The notes beneath the pieces were generated by a model. That model was not told where the DNA came from and ran no database searches. It saw only the letters and a list, made by a program, of their open reading frames with translations. Position numbers and translations under genes: made by a program. A stretch of 64,000 nucleotides of DNA from Mycobacterium sp. ACS4054 (lineage in GTDB: Bacteria; Actinomycetota; Actinomycetes; Mycobacteriales; Mycobacteriaceae): assembly GCF_001667275.1 (NCBI RefSeq), contig NZ_LZHV01000058.1, positions 62,001 to 126,000 on the forward strand, in the 5' to 3' direction. Shown here piece by piece: positions 1 through 8,935 of the stretch (the first letter of the stretch is position 1; every line of letters begins with the position of its first letter).

Positions 1-1
1 C

Positions 2-253
2 GGCTATCCGGAGGCGGTGCTCGCCCGGGAACTCGAAATGTGCTACGCGTCAATCGCATTGGTCACCGACCTGGACGCCGGTGTCACGGCCGGCGAGGGG
101 GTGACGATCGCCGAGGTGCTCGCCGAATTCGAGAAGAACATCGGGGGATTCAAGGAGCTGGTGCGCGACGCGATCGGCCGGGTCGACAGCGAACGCAACT
201 GCACCCACTGCCTGCCGCACACCGGCGTCACCCTGCCCGTCGAGTTGCCATGA
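2..253 (+). CDS. S-methyl-5'-thioadenosine phosphorylase, C-terminal part (cut by window edge)
   Basis: Only the last 83 codons are present; the frame is open to the window edge. The visible segment, with LEMCYASIALVTDLDAG and the Cys-containing tail NCTHCLPHTG, matches the C-terminus of MTA phosphorylases of the purine nucleoside phosphorylase family. These cleave 5'-methylthioadenosine to adenine and methylthioribose-1-phosphate in polyamine/methionine salvage in the cytosol. The stop codon overlaps the ATG of the next gene (ATGA), suggesting translational coupling. The order MTAP-galE matches Rv0535-Rv0536. The family call comes from recognition of the C-terminal motif and synteny; the active-site regions are outside the window. 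Confidence 0.85.
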   Translation, partial: GYPEAVLARELEMCYASIALVTDLDAGVTAGEGVTIAEVLAEFEKNIGGFKELVRDAIGRVDSERNCTHCLPHTGVTLPVELP

Positions 254-1281
254 GGGTGTTGCTGACGGGGGCGGCCGGTTTCATCGGCTCGCGGGTGGAC
301 GCGGCGCTGCGGGCCGCGGGCCACGACGTCGTCGGCGTCGACGCGTTGCTGCCCGCGGCGCACGGCCCGAATCCGGTGCTGCCGCAGGGATGTCACCGCG
401 TCGACGTCCGCGACGCCGACGCCCTGGCGCCCCTGCTCGACGGCGTGGACCTGGTCTGTCATCAGGCGGCGATGGTGGGCCCGGGCGTGGACGCCGCCGA
501 CGCCCCGGCCTACGGCGGCCACAACGACTACGCCACCACGGTGCTGTTGGCGCAGATGTTCGCCGCCGGGGTGGGCCGCCTGGTGTTGGCGTCGTCGATG
601 GTCGTGTACGGGCAGGGCCGCTACCACTGCGAGCGGCACGGGCACGTCGACCCCCTGCCGCGAGGGCGCGGCGACCTGGACGCCGGCATCTTCGAACACC
701 GCTGCCCCGTCGGCGGCGAGGAACTGCAGTGGCGGCTCGTCGACGAGGACGCCGCGCTGCGGCCGCGCAGCCTCTACGCCGCCGGCAAGACCGCGCAGGA
801 GCACTACGCGCTGGCGTGGTCGGAGTCGACCGGCGGCTCCGTGGTGGCGTTGCGCTACCACAACGTGTATGGCCCCGGGATGCCGCGCGACACCCCGTAC
901 TCGGGGGTTGCGGCGATCTTCCGGTCATCCCTGGAAAAGGGGGATGCGCCAAGGGTTTTCGAGGATGGCGGGCAGATGCGCGACTTCGTCCACGTCGACG
1001 ACGTGGCCGCGGCCAACCTCGCGGCCGCGGCGTCGACGCTGGGGGGCTTCACCGCGGTCAACGTCTGTTCGGGGCGGCCCGTGTCGATCCTGCAGGTGGC
1101 GGCGGCGCTGTGCGAGGCCCGCGGCGGTGGGCTCGCGCCGGTGATCACGGGCCAGTACCGCAGCGGCGACGTGCGGCACATCGTCGCCGACCCGTCCCGG
1201 GCGGCGGAGGTGCTGGGCTTTCGCGCGGCCGTCGACCCGGCCGAGGGCCTGCGCGACTTCGCGTTCGCGCCGCTGCGCTGA
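250..1281 (+). CDS. galE3: NAD-dependent epimerase/dehydratase, GalE3-like
   Basis: This 343-residue protein is an extended short-chain dehydrogenase, probably a nucleotide-sugar epimerase or dehydratase acting in cytosolic sugar-precursor synthesis. An N-terminal Rossmann motif GAAGFIG (about residues 7-13) binds NAD, and YAAGK (near residue 180) is the YxxxK catalytic pair. RDFVHVDDVA in the C-terminal half is typical of the family. The ATG at 250 overlaps the upstream stop by four bases; a longer in-frame extension upstream only shadows the MTAP gene. Position and length correspond to Rv0536. The actual sugar substrate cannot be read from sequence. Confidence 0.88.
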   Translation: MRVLLTGAAGFIGSRVDAALRAAGHDVVGVDALLPAAHGPNPVLPQGCHRVDVRDADALAPLLDGVDLVCHQAAMVGPGVDAADAPAYGGHNDYATTVLLAQMFAAGVGRLVLASSMVVYGQGRYHCERHGHVDPLPRGRGDLDAGIFEHRCPVGGEELQWRLVDEDAALRPRSLYAAGKTAQEHYALAWSESTGGSVVALRYHNVYGPGMPRDTPYSGVAAIFRSSLEKGDAPRVFEDGGQMRDFVHVDDVAAANLAAAASTLGGFTAVNVCSGRPVSILQVAAALCEARGGGLAPVITGQYRSGDVRHIVADPSRAAEVLGFRAAVDPAEGLRDFAFAPLR

Positions 1282-1286
1282 GCGCC

Positions 1287-2927
1287 TTACGCCTGCGGCG
1301 GCCGGTAGATCTTCGGTTTTTGCTGGGGGATCTGTGGCGTCGCGGAGTCGTCGCCGCGGAAGATCCGGGGGCCGGTGCTGATCCGGGTGGTCTCCGCGGC
1401 CGACGGCGGGGCGTGGCCCACCGGGACGCGCGCCCGGGGCGCGGCGGGCGCGGCCGGGGCGGCCGGCCTGCGGGCGGCGCGGCGGCGGCGCGCGCGGCGG
1501 CCGCGCAGCTGCCCGGTGACGATGGCGGCCCCCAGGATGCTTAAGCCCAGGCCGCATAGCGCCACGTCGAAGGTGCTGGTGATCTGCTGGGCGAGGTTGT
1601 TGCCGTAAACCGGGTGCTGCGCAGGCGAATTGGGTGAATCCGCGAACCGGGGCGCCAGCACCACACCGACCACGACGCGGGCGACGCTCAGCGTGGCGAC
1701 CAGCCCGCACAGCGACGAGATCAGTCGGGCGGAGCGGGTGGCGTCGGCCAGGTTGATCCGCAGCCAGATCGCGAGAAGCGCGGTAGCCAGGTCGAATCCG
1801 GCCAGCACCACGCTGTCGTACCGGGAGAACGGGTAATCCAGGCTCACGGCGACGAAGAGGTCGGTCAGCCGCATCAGCATCGAGCCCAGTCCCCATACGG
1901 CTATGAGCAGCAAGCCGTTTCGGGCCGCGGCCCGCCAGGAGCTCTCCTCGGCGCGGATCGTGTTGCGGTGCCCGAACAGGGTCCGCGGCGCGAAGATCGC
2001 CGCCGCCGCGGCCCACGCCAGGTAGCCCTCGAACCCCACCCCGGCGGTCGAGGTGTTCTGCGCGATGCCGTGGAACGCGTCGACGTCGCGGCCGATCGGC
2101 AGGGCCCACACCAGGATCCCCGCGACCAGCGTCGAGGCGCCGAGCGCGACCGTGGCCAGCCGGGCCGCCCGGGTGCCGCGCAGCAACCACCGTGAGGCGA
2201 GCAGCACGGCGACCAAGGCGACCACGCCGTACACCACGGCCGTGACGATGACGTCGATGTTCTGCTTGCCGAAGTCGCCGGAGGTTTGCAGCGCGTAGCG
2301 CACCCGCCAGTACAGGTTGAAGCCGAAGCTGAGTACCGCCAACGCCATCGACGCGTAGCCGATCAGACGGGCTGACCTCAGCCAGGCGGTGTGTTCGCCG
2401 CCCTCGGGAACCGGTCCCGAGCGGGCGCCGGCGGTTACCGCCTGCGCGCTCAGCAGGGAGCCGGCGATGCCCACCCACGCCCCGGGCCCGACGCCGCCCG
2501 GCACGTTCACCGTGCCGCCGAAGCGGACGGTCTCGAAGGCGTCGAATCCGACGAACGCCAGCACCAGCAGCGCGTAGGGGACATTGAGCGCCAGCCGCAG
2601 CCGGCCCGTGGTCGCCGGGTTGAACCGGGCGCCGGACGACCGCCACGAACCGGCCACCGCGACGGCGATGAGGGACAGCACGGTGACCGCGACCAACACC
2701 GCGAACAGGGCGCCGCTGCTGCCGGGAATCCCGACGCCGAAGTACAGATTCCACGGCAGGAAGACGGCGGCGACGAGCAGCGCGGCGGCGGTGAGGTCGC
2801 TGACGGCGTGCCAGCGCCGCGTCGGATCACCGGCCGCCTCGGCGGGCGGCCTGGGGATGCGAGTGGTTTGCTGGGCCTGCTCCCGGATGGGGCCGGTAGG
2901 GGCGTCGTCGCTGCTCTGGCTCACCAT
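1287..2927 (-). CDS. multi-pass integral membrane protein (Rv0537c-like)
   Basis: A 546-residue protein with a short polar N-terminus, then about twelve hydrophobic segments (for example AALLVAAVFLPWNLYF and VVYGVVALVAVLLASRW), and a basic Arg/Ala/Pro-rich cytoplasmic-looking tail of roughly 80 residues. No catalytic motif is recognisable, and the function is unknown. It is convergent with galE3, with only five bases between the two stops, and divergent from the next membrane protein across a 190-bp gap. Length and position match Rv0537c. ATG at 2927 is used; the GTG directly after it is an equally possible start. Confidence 0.8.
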   Translation of the reverse strand: MVSQSSDDAPTGPIREQAQQTTRIPRPPAEAAGDPTRRWHAVSDLTAAALLVAAVFLPWNLYFGVGIPGSSGALFAVLVAVTVLSLIAVAVAGSWRSSGARFNPATTGRLRLALNVPYALLVLAFVGFDAFETVRFGGTVNVPGGVGPGAWVGIAGSLLSAQAVTAGARSGPVPEGGEHTAWLRSARLIGYASMALAVLSFGFNLYWRVRYALQTSGDFGKQNIDVIVTAVVYGVVALVAVLLASRWLLRGTRAARLATVALGASTLVAGILVWALPIGRDVDAFHGIAQNTSTAGVGFEGYLAWAAAAAIFAPRTLFGHRNTIRAEESSWRAAARNGLLLIAVWGLGSMLMRLTDLFVAVSLDYPFSRYDSVVLAGFDLATALLAIWLRINLADATRSARLISSLCGLVATLSVARVVVGVVLAPRFADSPNSPAQHPVYGNNLAQQITSTFDVALCGLGLSILGAAIVTGQLRGRRARRRRAARRPAAPAAPAAPRARVPVGHAPPSAAETTRISTGPRIFRGDDSATPQIPQQKPKIYRPPQA

Positions 2928-3038
2928 GCCCCCCGGGAATCAAGGACGGACGCCGTGGCAGATTCCCCTGCGACCGTCCTGTCGTTGGAGAAGCTGGTTA
3001 CGCTGCGGTAGAGGCAAACGTTGTTCGCCCGAATAACG

Positions 3039-3056
3039 GATACTGCCAACGGTATC
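3039..3056. promoter_or_regulatory. imperfect dyad in the divergent Rv0537c/Rv0538 promoter region
   Basis: GATACTG-ccaa-CGGTATC forms a 7-bp inverted repeat with one mismatch, in the middle of the 190-bp gap between two divergently transcribed membrane-protein genes. It may be a regulator site. Nothing else in the window identifies the binding protein, and short dyads of this quality also arise by chance. Confidence 0.25.
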
Positions 3057-3117
3057 GCAAGTGTAATGATGCGGGGACATTGCTGACCGTGGGGTGGCCA
3101 GCCGAAGGAGAACCGGG

Positions 3118-4716
3118 ATGGACGTCGTGTTGGGGGTCGCGGTCACGGGCCCGGTTGCCCGCTTGGCGCTCGTCGGGCCGGGCGCGGATGTGATCGACCA
3201 ATCCGTCGTCGACCTGGAGGAGAACCCGGTCGGGAAGCTCGCCGAGACGGTGGCCGGCACCAATCGGCTGCTCGCCGACGAGAACCACCGGTTGGTGGGC
3301 ACCCGGGTGTGCTGGAGCGACGAGCCGCGGGCCGGCCAGCTGCGCCAAGCCCTGGAAGATTCCGGTGTCTCGAACGTCGCGGTGCTCTCGGAGTCGCAGG
3401 CGGTGACAGCGCTGATGCGCGCGGCCGGCCGGCCGGGCGCCGCGCTGGTGATCACCGACGCGACGGCGACGCTGTCGGTGCCGGCGTCCGCCGATGACCA
3501 GAACGCCCCGCCGACCGTGCTGGCCAGGGAGCCACTCGCGGGCGACGCGACCGCGACGTTCAACACGATGATGGCCCAACTCAGCGGCCGGCCGGACGCG
3601 CCGGGTGAGGTGTACCTGGTGGGCGCATCCCCGGAGCTGGCCCAGGCCGCCGGCCAGTTCCACGACGCGTCGACCATGCGGGTGCAGGTCGCCGACGACC
3701 CCGAGTTCGCCCTGGCCCGTGGCGCGGCCATCGTCGCGGCGCAGGCGCTGTCCGCCGGCGACGCCACCGCCATGGCGCCGGCCGTGGGGCTCACCGGCGA
3801 CGAGACCGCGATGGCCCCGGTGGGGGCAACCGGCGACGAGACGACGATGGTGCCCCCGCCGCACGCGGATGAACCCCAGCTGGCGTATTCGATGGCCGAC
3901 GAGCCCGAGCCGTTCGCGGGCGAGGAGTACGACCCCGAATACGACGACTACGACGAGACCGAGGCCATCCCCACGCGGCTGAGCCGCCGGTCGCTGCTGG
4001 TCGGCAACGCCGTGATCGCGTTCGCGGTGATCGGGTTCGCGTCGCTGGCCGCCGCGGTGGCCATCGCGGTCCGTCCCACCGCGAGCCAACAGCCGGTGGT
4101 GGGCCACCAGAACGCCGCCCCGGGCAAGTTCATGCCGCTGTTGCCGACGCAGCAGCAGGCGCCGGTGCCACCACCGCCGGTCGACCAGCCCAACGCCGGC
4201 TTCCAGGGCGGCGTGATCCCGGACGCGAACGGTCTCCTTCCCGCGCAGGGCACCTCGCCGGGCGGCGCAGGGCCGGCCGTCCCGGCCGCGCCGGTGTCGC
4301 CGGGCACCCCCGGCTTCGTCCCCAACCCGAATCCCGTTGTGCCACTGCCTATTCCGATCATCATTCCCTACCCCCCGTACAACCCGCCGACGATCACCAC
4401 CACGACGCCGACGACCACGACCACCACGACCACCACGACGACCACGACGACGACGACCCCCTCAGGGCCGTCCACCACGACGCCAACCACCACTACGGAG
4501 ACCAGCTCGACGCCGACGACCACGACGACGACACCGCCGCACGTGACGACGACGACGCCGCCGACGGTGACCAAGACCCCGTTGACCGAGACACAGACGC
4601 CGACGACCGCGGCGCCGCCGCCCAGCACGCATCAATCGACGGTGGCGCCGCCGCCGCACACGCAGACCCAGCAGACGCTCGTCCCGCAGGAACCACGCAC
4701 CCGCCACGGGTTCTGA
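3118..4716 (+). CDS. single-pass membrane protein with Thr-rich extracytoplasmic tail (Rv0538-like)
   Basis: This 532-residue protein has three parts. Residues 1-200 form a compact alpha/beta N-terminal domain that begins MDVVLGVAVTGPVARLALVG, the type found in several mycobacterial DUF7159-like proteins. An acidic linker contains repeats of GDETAM type. One transmembrane helix lies near residues 296-318 and is followed by a Pro-rich stretch and a long Thr tract, so the tail is probably in the cell wall. The ATG at 3118 has a good ribosome site (GAAGGAG, 3103-3109), better than the GTG 24 bp upstream. Thr tracts of this kind in mycobacteria are often O-mannosylated; that is inference here. 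Confidence 0.82.
   Translation: MDVVLGVAVTGPVARLALVGPGADVIDQSVVDLEENPVGKLAETVAGTNRLLADENHRLVGTRVCWSDEPRAGQLRQALEDSGVSNVAVLSESQAVTALMRAAGRPGAALVITDATATLSVPASADDQNAPPTVLAREPLAGDATATFNTMMAQLSGRPDAPGEVYLVGASPELAQAAGQFHDASTMRVQVADDPEFALARGAAIVAAQALSAGDATAMAPAVGLTGDETAMAPVGATGDETTMVPPPHADEPQLAYSMADEPEPFAGEEYDPEYDDYDETEAIPTRLSRRSLLVGNAVIAFAVIGFASLAAAVAIAVRPTASQQPVVGHQNAAPGKFMPLLPTQQQAPVPPPPVDQPNAGFQGGVIPDANGLLPAQGTSPGGAGPAVPAAPVSPGTPGFVPNPNPVVPLPIPIIIPYPPYNPPTITTTTPTTTTTTTTTTTTTTTTPSGPSTTTPTTTTETSSTPTTTTTTPPHVTTTTPPTVTKTPLTETQTPTTAAPPPSTHQSTVAPPPHTQTQQTLVPQEPRTRHGF
4397..4560 (+). repeat. ACC/ACG triplet low-complexity tract encoding poly-Thr
   Basis: Within the Rv0538-like gene, a run of almost pure ACC/ACG codons encodes long Thr stretches broken by Pro, Ser and Glu. 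The reading frame stays open. Such triplet tracts are prone to slippage, so length may vary between strains. Confidence 0.85.
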
Positions 4717-4723
4717 GCCGTCC

Positions 4724-5377
4724 ATGCCCGACGCCGTCACCGTGGTGCTGCCCTGCCTGAACGAAGAGGAGTCGCTGCCCGGTGTGCTGGCGGCCATCCC
4801 CGATGGCTATCGGGCGCTGGTCGTCGACAACAACTGCACCGACGGCACGGCCGCCGTCGCGCGGCGGCACGGCGCCCGCGTCGTGGCCGAGTCCCGCCCC
4901 GGATACGGCGCCGCGGTGCACGCGGGCGTGATGGCAGCGAGCACGCCGATCGTGGCGGTGATCGACGCCGACGGCTCGATGGACGCCGGCGACCTCCCGC
5001 GACTGGTCGCCGCGCTCGAGCAGGGCGCCGACCTGGTGATCGGGCGGCGCCGGCCAGTGGCGGGGCTGCACTGGCCGTGGGTGGCGCGGGTGGGCACCGT
5101 GGTGATGAGCTGGCGGCTGCGCACCCGGCACGGCTTGCCGGTGCACGACATTGCGCCCATGCGGGTGGCCCGGCGTGAGGCGCTGCTGAATCTCGGGGTC
5201 GCCGACCGGCGTTCGGGCTACCCGTTGGAGCTCCTGGTGCGCGCCGCGGCCGCCCGCTGGCGGGTGGTCGAACTCGACGTCAGCTACGGCCCCCGCACCG
5301 GCGGCAAGTCCAAGGTCAGTGGTTCGCTGCGGGGGAGCGTCACGGCGATCCTCGACTTCTGGAAGGTGATCTCGTGA
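4724..5377 (+). CDS. family 2 glycosyltransferase (dolichyl-phosphate sugar synthase type, Rv0539-like)
   Basis: A 217-residue GT2 enzyme without membrane segments. The N-terminal VVLPCLNEEESLPGVL motif and the DADGSMD (DxD type) motif near residue 84 mark the nucleotide-sugar and metal site. The short form resembles polyprenyl-phosphate mannose or glucose synthases, which load a lipid carrier at the inner face of the membrane. It starts seven bases after the preceding gene and overlaps the next gene by four bases (GTGA), so these three genes look like an operon. The sugar donor is not determined. Confidence 0.85.
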   Translation: MPDAVTVVLPCLNEEESLPGVLAAIPDGYRALVVDNNCTDGTAAVARRHGARVVAESRPGYGAAVHAGVMAASTPIVAVIDADGSMDAGDLPRLVAALEQGADLVIGRRRPVAGLHWPWVARVGTVVMSWRLRTRHGLPVHDIAPMRVARREALLNLGVADRRSGYPLELLVRAAAARWRVVELDVSYGPRTGGKSKVSGSLRGSVTAILDFWKVIS

Positions 5378-6033
5378 CGCCGCCGGTGACGCTGCTGGTG
5401 GTCGCCAAGGCGCCCGAGCCGGGCCGGGCCAAGACGCGGCTCGCGGCGACGGTCGGGGACCTCGTCGCCGCCGAGATCGCCGCCGCCGCACTGCTGGACA
5501 CGCTGGACGCCGTCGCCGCCACGCCGGCGGCCAAGCGGGTGGTGGCGATGACCGGTGAGCTGGACGCCGCCGCCGGCGCCGACGAGATCCGGCAACGGTT
5601 GCGGTCCTTCACGGTCATTCCGCAGCGCGGCGACGACTTCGCCGATCGCCTCGCCAACGCCCACGCCGACGCGGCCGACGGTTACCCGGTGGTGCAGATC
5701 GGGATGGACACCCCGCAGGTGACCGCCGACCTGCTGGCCGACTGCGCCCGCTGGCTGCGCGAGGCGCCGGCCGTGCTCGGGCCGGCCGTCGACGGCGGCT
5801 GGTGGGTGCTCGGTTTACGCGACCCCGCGGCGGCCGAATGCCTGCGCACCGTTCCGATGTCGCAGCCCGACACCGGGTTGCTGACGTATCGGGCGTTGCA
5901 CGACATGGGAATCGAGCCGTACGCGGCGCCGCGGCTGGCCGACTTCGACGTCGTCGACGACGTGGCCGCGGTGCGTGACGCGTGCGGGTCGGCCAGTCGG
6001 TTCGCGCAGGCCACCCGCGCCGCCGGCCTGTGA
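5374..6033 (+). CDS. DUF2064 / TIGR04282-type glycosyltransferase-like protein (Rv0540-like)
   Basis: A 219-residue protein with the nucleotidyltransferase-like signature KAPEPGRAKTRL near the N-terminus, then IGMDTPQ and DGGWWVLGL, diagnostic of the TIGR04282/DUF2064 family. These are GT-A-fold proteins usually found next to a GT2 enzyme, as here. The GTG start lies inside the preceding stop (GTGA). It probably works with the upstream glycosyltransferase in making a cell-surface glycoconjugate, but no biochemical role is established from sequence alone. Confidence 0.85.
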   Translation: MTPPVTLLVVAKAPEPGRAKTRLAATVGDLVAAEIAAAALLDTLDAVAATPAAKRVVAMTGELDAAAGADEIRQRLRSFTVIPQRGDDFADRLANAHADAADGYPVVQIGMDTPQVTADLLADCARWLREAPAVLGPAVDGGWWVLGLRDPAAAECLRTVPMSQPDTGLLTYRALHDMGIEPYAAPRLADFDVVDDVAAVRDACGSASRFAQATRAAGL

Positions 6034-6061
6034 CCCGGTAGGCGCCCTCAGTTCACCCGCT

Positions 6062-7414
6062 TTACCAGTTGGTGACGATCAGCGTGTTGAGCAGCAGCGC
6101 GCCGGCGGCGTTGAGCGCCAACCACACTCGGTGCGATCGGACGGGCAGCAGCGCGGGGGCGGCGGTGAGCCAGACGGTGAAGGGCAGCCAGATCCGCTCC
6201 ACCTCGGCCTTGCTCAGCATGCTCAGGTCCGCCAAGGCGATCGCGGCCAGCATGGCCAGCAACACCAGGTGAAAGCCGGAGCGGCGACGGATGGCCGCCA
6301 CGTCGAACACCCGGCTGACCCCGGCGACGCCGCCCAAACCGATCGCGCACACCACCGAGGCCAGGTTGGCCCAGCCCCAATACGGAAAGGGGCGGTCCTT
6401 GGCGATGCCCTGCCAATAGCGTTGCTGCACAAGGGTGTAGCCGTCGAACCAGTAGAACCCCGCGACCGCGAAGGCCGACGCCACCAGCACCGCGACCAGC
6501 GCCGCCGGGCCGAGCGCCCGCAGCGCCGCCCGCCAGTCGGCGGCCGAGGCCAGCACCGCCAGCGCCGGCAGCCCCATCAACATCAGGCCGTAATTGCAGA
6601 ACACGCCCCAGCCCAGCAGCAGGCCGGCGGCCGCGGCCGTCAAGGCGGGGAAGCGAACCCGTCGGTGCACCGCCACCGCCAACAGCGCGAGGCCCCACGC
6701 CGCCACCCCGGCGAAGTATCCGTCCGCGGAGACGGCGACCCAGATCGCCGTCGGCGCCACCGCCACGAACGGCGCGGCCAGCCGCGCGGTCCGCTCGTCG
6801 GCCGGCGCGCGCACCGCGATCAGCACCGCGGCCGCCGCGCTGGACCCCGCGAGCAGGCACAGCAGCCCCGCCCAGGCGCCGCCGTGCAGGCCGATCCGGT
6901 CCAGCCACACGAACGTCAGCAACGCGCCGGGCGGGTGACCCGAGACGTGCGTGGTCCAGGAGTTCGGTTGGTAGTCGACGATCCGGCTCGCGAACGTGCG
7001 CACGGTGGCCGGGATGTCGGTGATGCCCGGCACGGCTGACAGGTACTCGTCGCGGGTGGTCAGCCGGCCGGCGAAGCCGCGCTGCCAACCGTCGATCATC
7101 GCCAGCGCGAAGGCCCACCCACAGGCGGTGGCCCAGCTGACAAAGGTCAACAGCCGCCACGAAAGACGTTGTGCCAGAATCGATCCCCACCACACGGCGG
7201 AGACCGCGATGGCGATCGCGGGTCCGGTACCCCAGCTGGCGTGGATCTCCCAGGCGCCGAAGATCGGGGCCGCCCCCGTGTGCGTGCCGAACCGCTCCTG
7301 GCCGACGTCGGTGCGCGGCCGCACACCCCAATGCAGCCTCGGCAACACGAACGCCGCGCACACCAACAGCGCCGCGGCCGCGACGGCCGGTAACTCGCGA
7401 CGTGCCACCCTCAC
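6062..7414 (-). CDS. multi-pass integral membrane protein (Rv0541c-like, possible GT-C fold)
   Basis: A 450-residue protein with about ten hydrophobic helices and a short charged loop after the first helix (RLHWGVRPRTDVGQERFGTH). HVSGHPPGALL in the middle resembles loops of GT-C-type polyprenol-sugar transferases, but no clear catalytic acidic pair is seen. The GTG at 7414 gives a length close to Rv0541c; longer in-frame extensions overlap menE and are shadows. It lies 11 bp downstream of menE on the same strand. The annotation rests on topology and synteny. Confidence 0.8.
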   Translation of the reverse strand: MRVARRELPAVAAAALLVCAAFVLPRLHWGVRPRTDVGQERFGTHTGAAPIFGAWEIHASWGTGPAIAIAVSAVWWGSILAQRLSWRLLTFVSWATACGWAFALAMIDGWQRGFAGRLTTRDEYLSAVPGITDIPATVRTFASRIVDYQPNSWTTHVSGHPPGALLTFVWLDRIGLHGGAWAGLLCLLAGSSAAAAVLIAVRAPADERTARLAAPFVAVAPTAIWVAVSADGYFAGVAAWGLALLAVAVHRRVRFPALTAAAAGLLLGWGVFCNYGLMLMGLPALAVLASAADWRAALRALGPAALVAVLVASAFAVAGFYWFDGYTLVQQRYWQGIAKDRPFPYWGWANLASVVCAIGLGGVAGVSRVFDVAAIRRRSGFHLVLLAMLAAIALADLSMLSKAEVERIWLPFTVWLTAAPALLPVRSHRVWLALNAAGALLLNTLIVTNW

Positions 7415-7425
7415 GACCGAACAGC

Positions 7426-8505
7426 CTATTGATCGGCCGGGCCGGTGAACCGGCGCACCAACGCCGCCCGGTCGACCTTGCCGATGCCGCGCCGCGGTAG
7501 CGCGTCGACGACGTGCACCTCGCGCGGGGCGGCGCTGGCGTCCAGGGTGCGCGCCACGTGGGCGCGCAACACTTCCAGCGTCGGCGCCGAGTGTCCCTGG
7601 GCCACCACGATCGCGGCGACGACCCGCTGGCCGAGCCGGTCGTCGGCGACGCCGAACACCGCGCACTCCCCGACGGCGGGGTGGGTGCCGAGCGCGGCCT
7701 CGACAAGTTGGGGTTGCACGGTCAGCCCGCCCGTGCTGATCGCGTCGTCGGCGCGTCCGGTGACGGTCAGCACGCCCGCCGCGTCCACGACGCCGAGGTC
7801 GTCGGTGCGGAACCAGCCCGGCTCGGCGAACGGGTCGGGATCGACCGGGTTGCGGTAGCCCTTGGCCAGGGTCGCGCCGCCGAGCGCGATGCGCCCGTCG
7901 GGCGCCACCCGGACCCGCACGCCGTCCAGCGCAACCCCGTCGTACACGCAGCCGCCCGCGGTCTCGCTCATCCCGTAGGTGCGCACCACCCTGATGCCGG
8001 CCGCCGCCGCGGCGTCGAGCACGCGGTTCGGGGCCGGGCCGCCGCCCAGCAACACCGCGTCCAGTTCGGCGAGCGCGGCCGCGGCCGCCGGGTCGGCCAG
8101 CGCCTTGGCCAACTGCGCGGCCACCAGCGATACGTAGCGCCGCCCGGCGCCCAATCGCCTTGTCGCGCCCGGCAATTCGGTGACGTCGAAGCCTTCGGAG
8201 ATGTCCAGCTCGACGGGCGTGGAGCCGGCCAGAGCGCTGCGGATCAACACCTGCAACCCGGCGATGTGGTACGGCGGCAGCGCCAGCAGCCAGCTGCCCG
8301 GGCCGCCGAGGCGGTCATGGGTGGCCGTCGCGCTGGCGGTCAACGCGGCCGCCGTCAGCAGGGCTCCCTTAGGCACACCGGTGGTGCCCGACGTCGTCGC
8401 CACCAGGGCCACGTCGTCGTCGATGTCTTCCCCGACCCGCAGGCCCGCCCGCAAGGCGTCGGAGCCGGGGGCGAGGGCCACCAGCGCGGGGTCGCGCCCG
8501 TCCAA
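7426..8505 (-). CDS. menE: O-succinylbenzoate-CoA ligase MenE
   Basis: An adenylate-forming enzyme of about 359 residues that activates o-succinylbenzoate to its CoA thioester in menaquinone synthesis. Motifs include ATTSGTTGVPKG (ATP/AMP loop), RTYGMSETAGG and the hinge region RTDDLGVVD. The start is unclear. No ATG or GTG is available between the upstream stop (8577) and the conserved region. TTG at 8505 is chosen because it gives a length and upstream gap close to the M. tuberculosis gene; the Val codon just before it is GTT. The protein is shorter than typical acyl-CoA ligases, as is usual for actinobacterial MenE. Confidence 0.83.
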   Translation of the reverse strand: MDGRDPALVALAPGSDALRAGLRVGEDIDDDVALVATTSGTTGVPKGALLTAAALTASATATHDRLGGPGSWLLALPPYHIAGLQVLIRSALAGSTPVELDISEGFDVTELPGATRRLGAGRRYVSLVAAQLAKALADPAAAAALAELDAVLLGGGPAPNRVLDAAAAAGIRVVRTYGMSETAGGCVYDGVALDGVRVRVAPDGRIALGGATLAKGYRNPVDPDPFAEPGWFRTDDLGVVDAAGVLTVTGRADDAISTGGLTVQPQLVEAALGTHPAVGECAVFGVADDRLGQRVVAAIVVAQGHSAPTLEVLRAHVARTLDASAAPREVHVVDALPRRGIGKVDRAALVRRFTGPADQ

Positions 8506-8576
8506 AACCCGTTCCAGGGCGGGTAACAGCGACGAGACGGCCGAGCCCGGCGGGACGGTGAGCGCGCGCAGTACGG

Positions 8577-8879
8577 CTATGCGGGGTCCTCGACCTCGTC
8601 CGCGTCGTCGAACGGCCAGCCCTGGGCGGCCAACCGCACCCGCACCCGCTCGACGTCCTCGGGCGAGGGCAGGTTGTCGGTGATCTGCGTGATCAGCACC
8701 CCGATGTCGACGTCGTCGAACTCGCCCCTGCTGATCAGCTCGCAGGCGACGGCCTTGACCTCGTCGTTGGACAGCCTGCGGGCGAGCAGCGCGAGCACCG
8801 GGAAGGTGTCCGTCGCCGGGACGCCTTCGGGATATCCCGCGCGCAGCCACGAGACGATCGAGTTGAGAAATCCGTTCAC
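8577..8879 (-). CDS. DUF3349 family small protein (Rv0543c-like)
   Basis: A 100-residue acidic soluble protein, MNGFLNSIVSWLRAGYPEGVP..., with the LLARRLSNDEV and ITQITDNLPSPEDVERVRVRLAAQGWP segments of the DUF3349 family, known only in mycobacteria and relatives. It is predicted to be mainly helical. Function is unknown. It sits upstream of menE, separated by about 70 bp, as in M. tuberculosis. Confidence 0.88.
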   Translation of the reverse strand: MNGFLNSIVSWLRAGYPEGVPATDTFPVLALLARRLSNDEVKAVACELISRGEFDDVDIGVLITQITDNLPSPEDVERVRVRLAAQGWPFDDADEVEDPA

Positions 8880-8935
8880 GCTGGTGCAGCTCCCCCCGGT
8901 GTCCGGCTCGGTAACGCGGTGGGCATCATTCGATG

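Noticed and set aside
4397..4560. CRISPR-like or tandem-repeat array in the ACC/ACG tract
   Set aside because: There are no unique spacers. It is a coding triplet run within an open frame for a Thr-rich tail.
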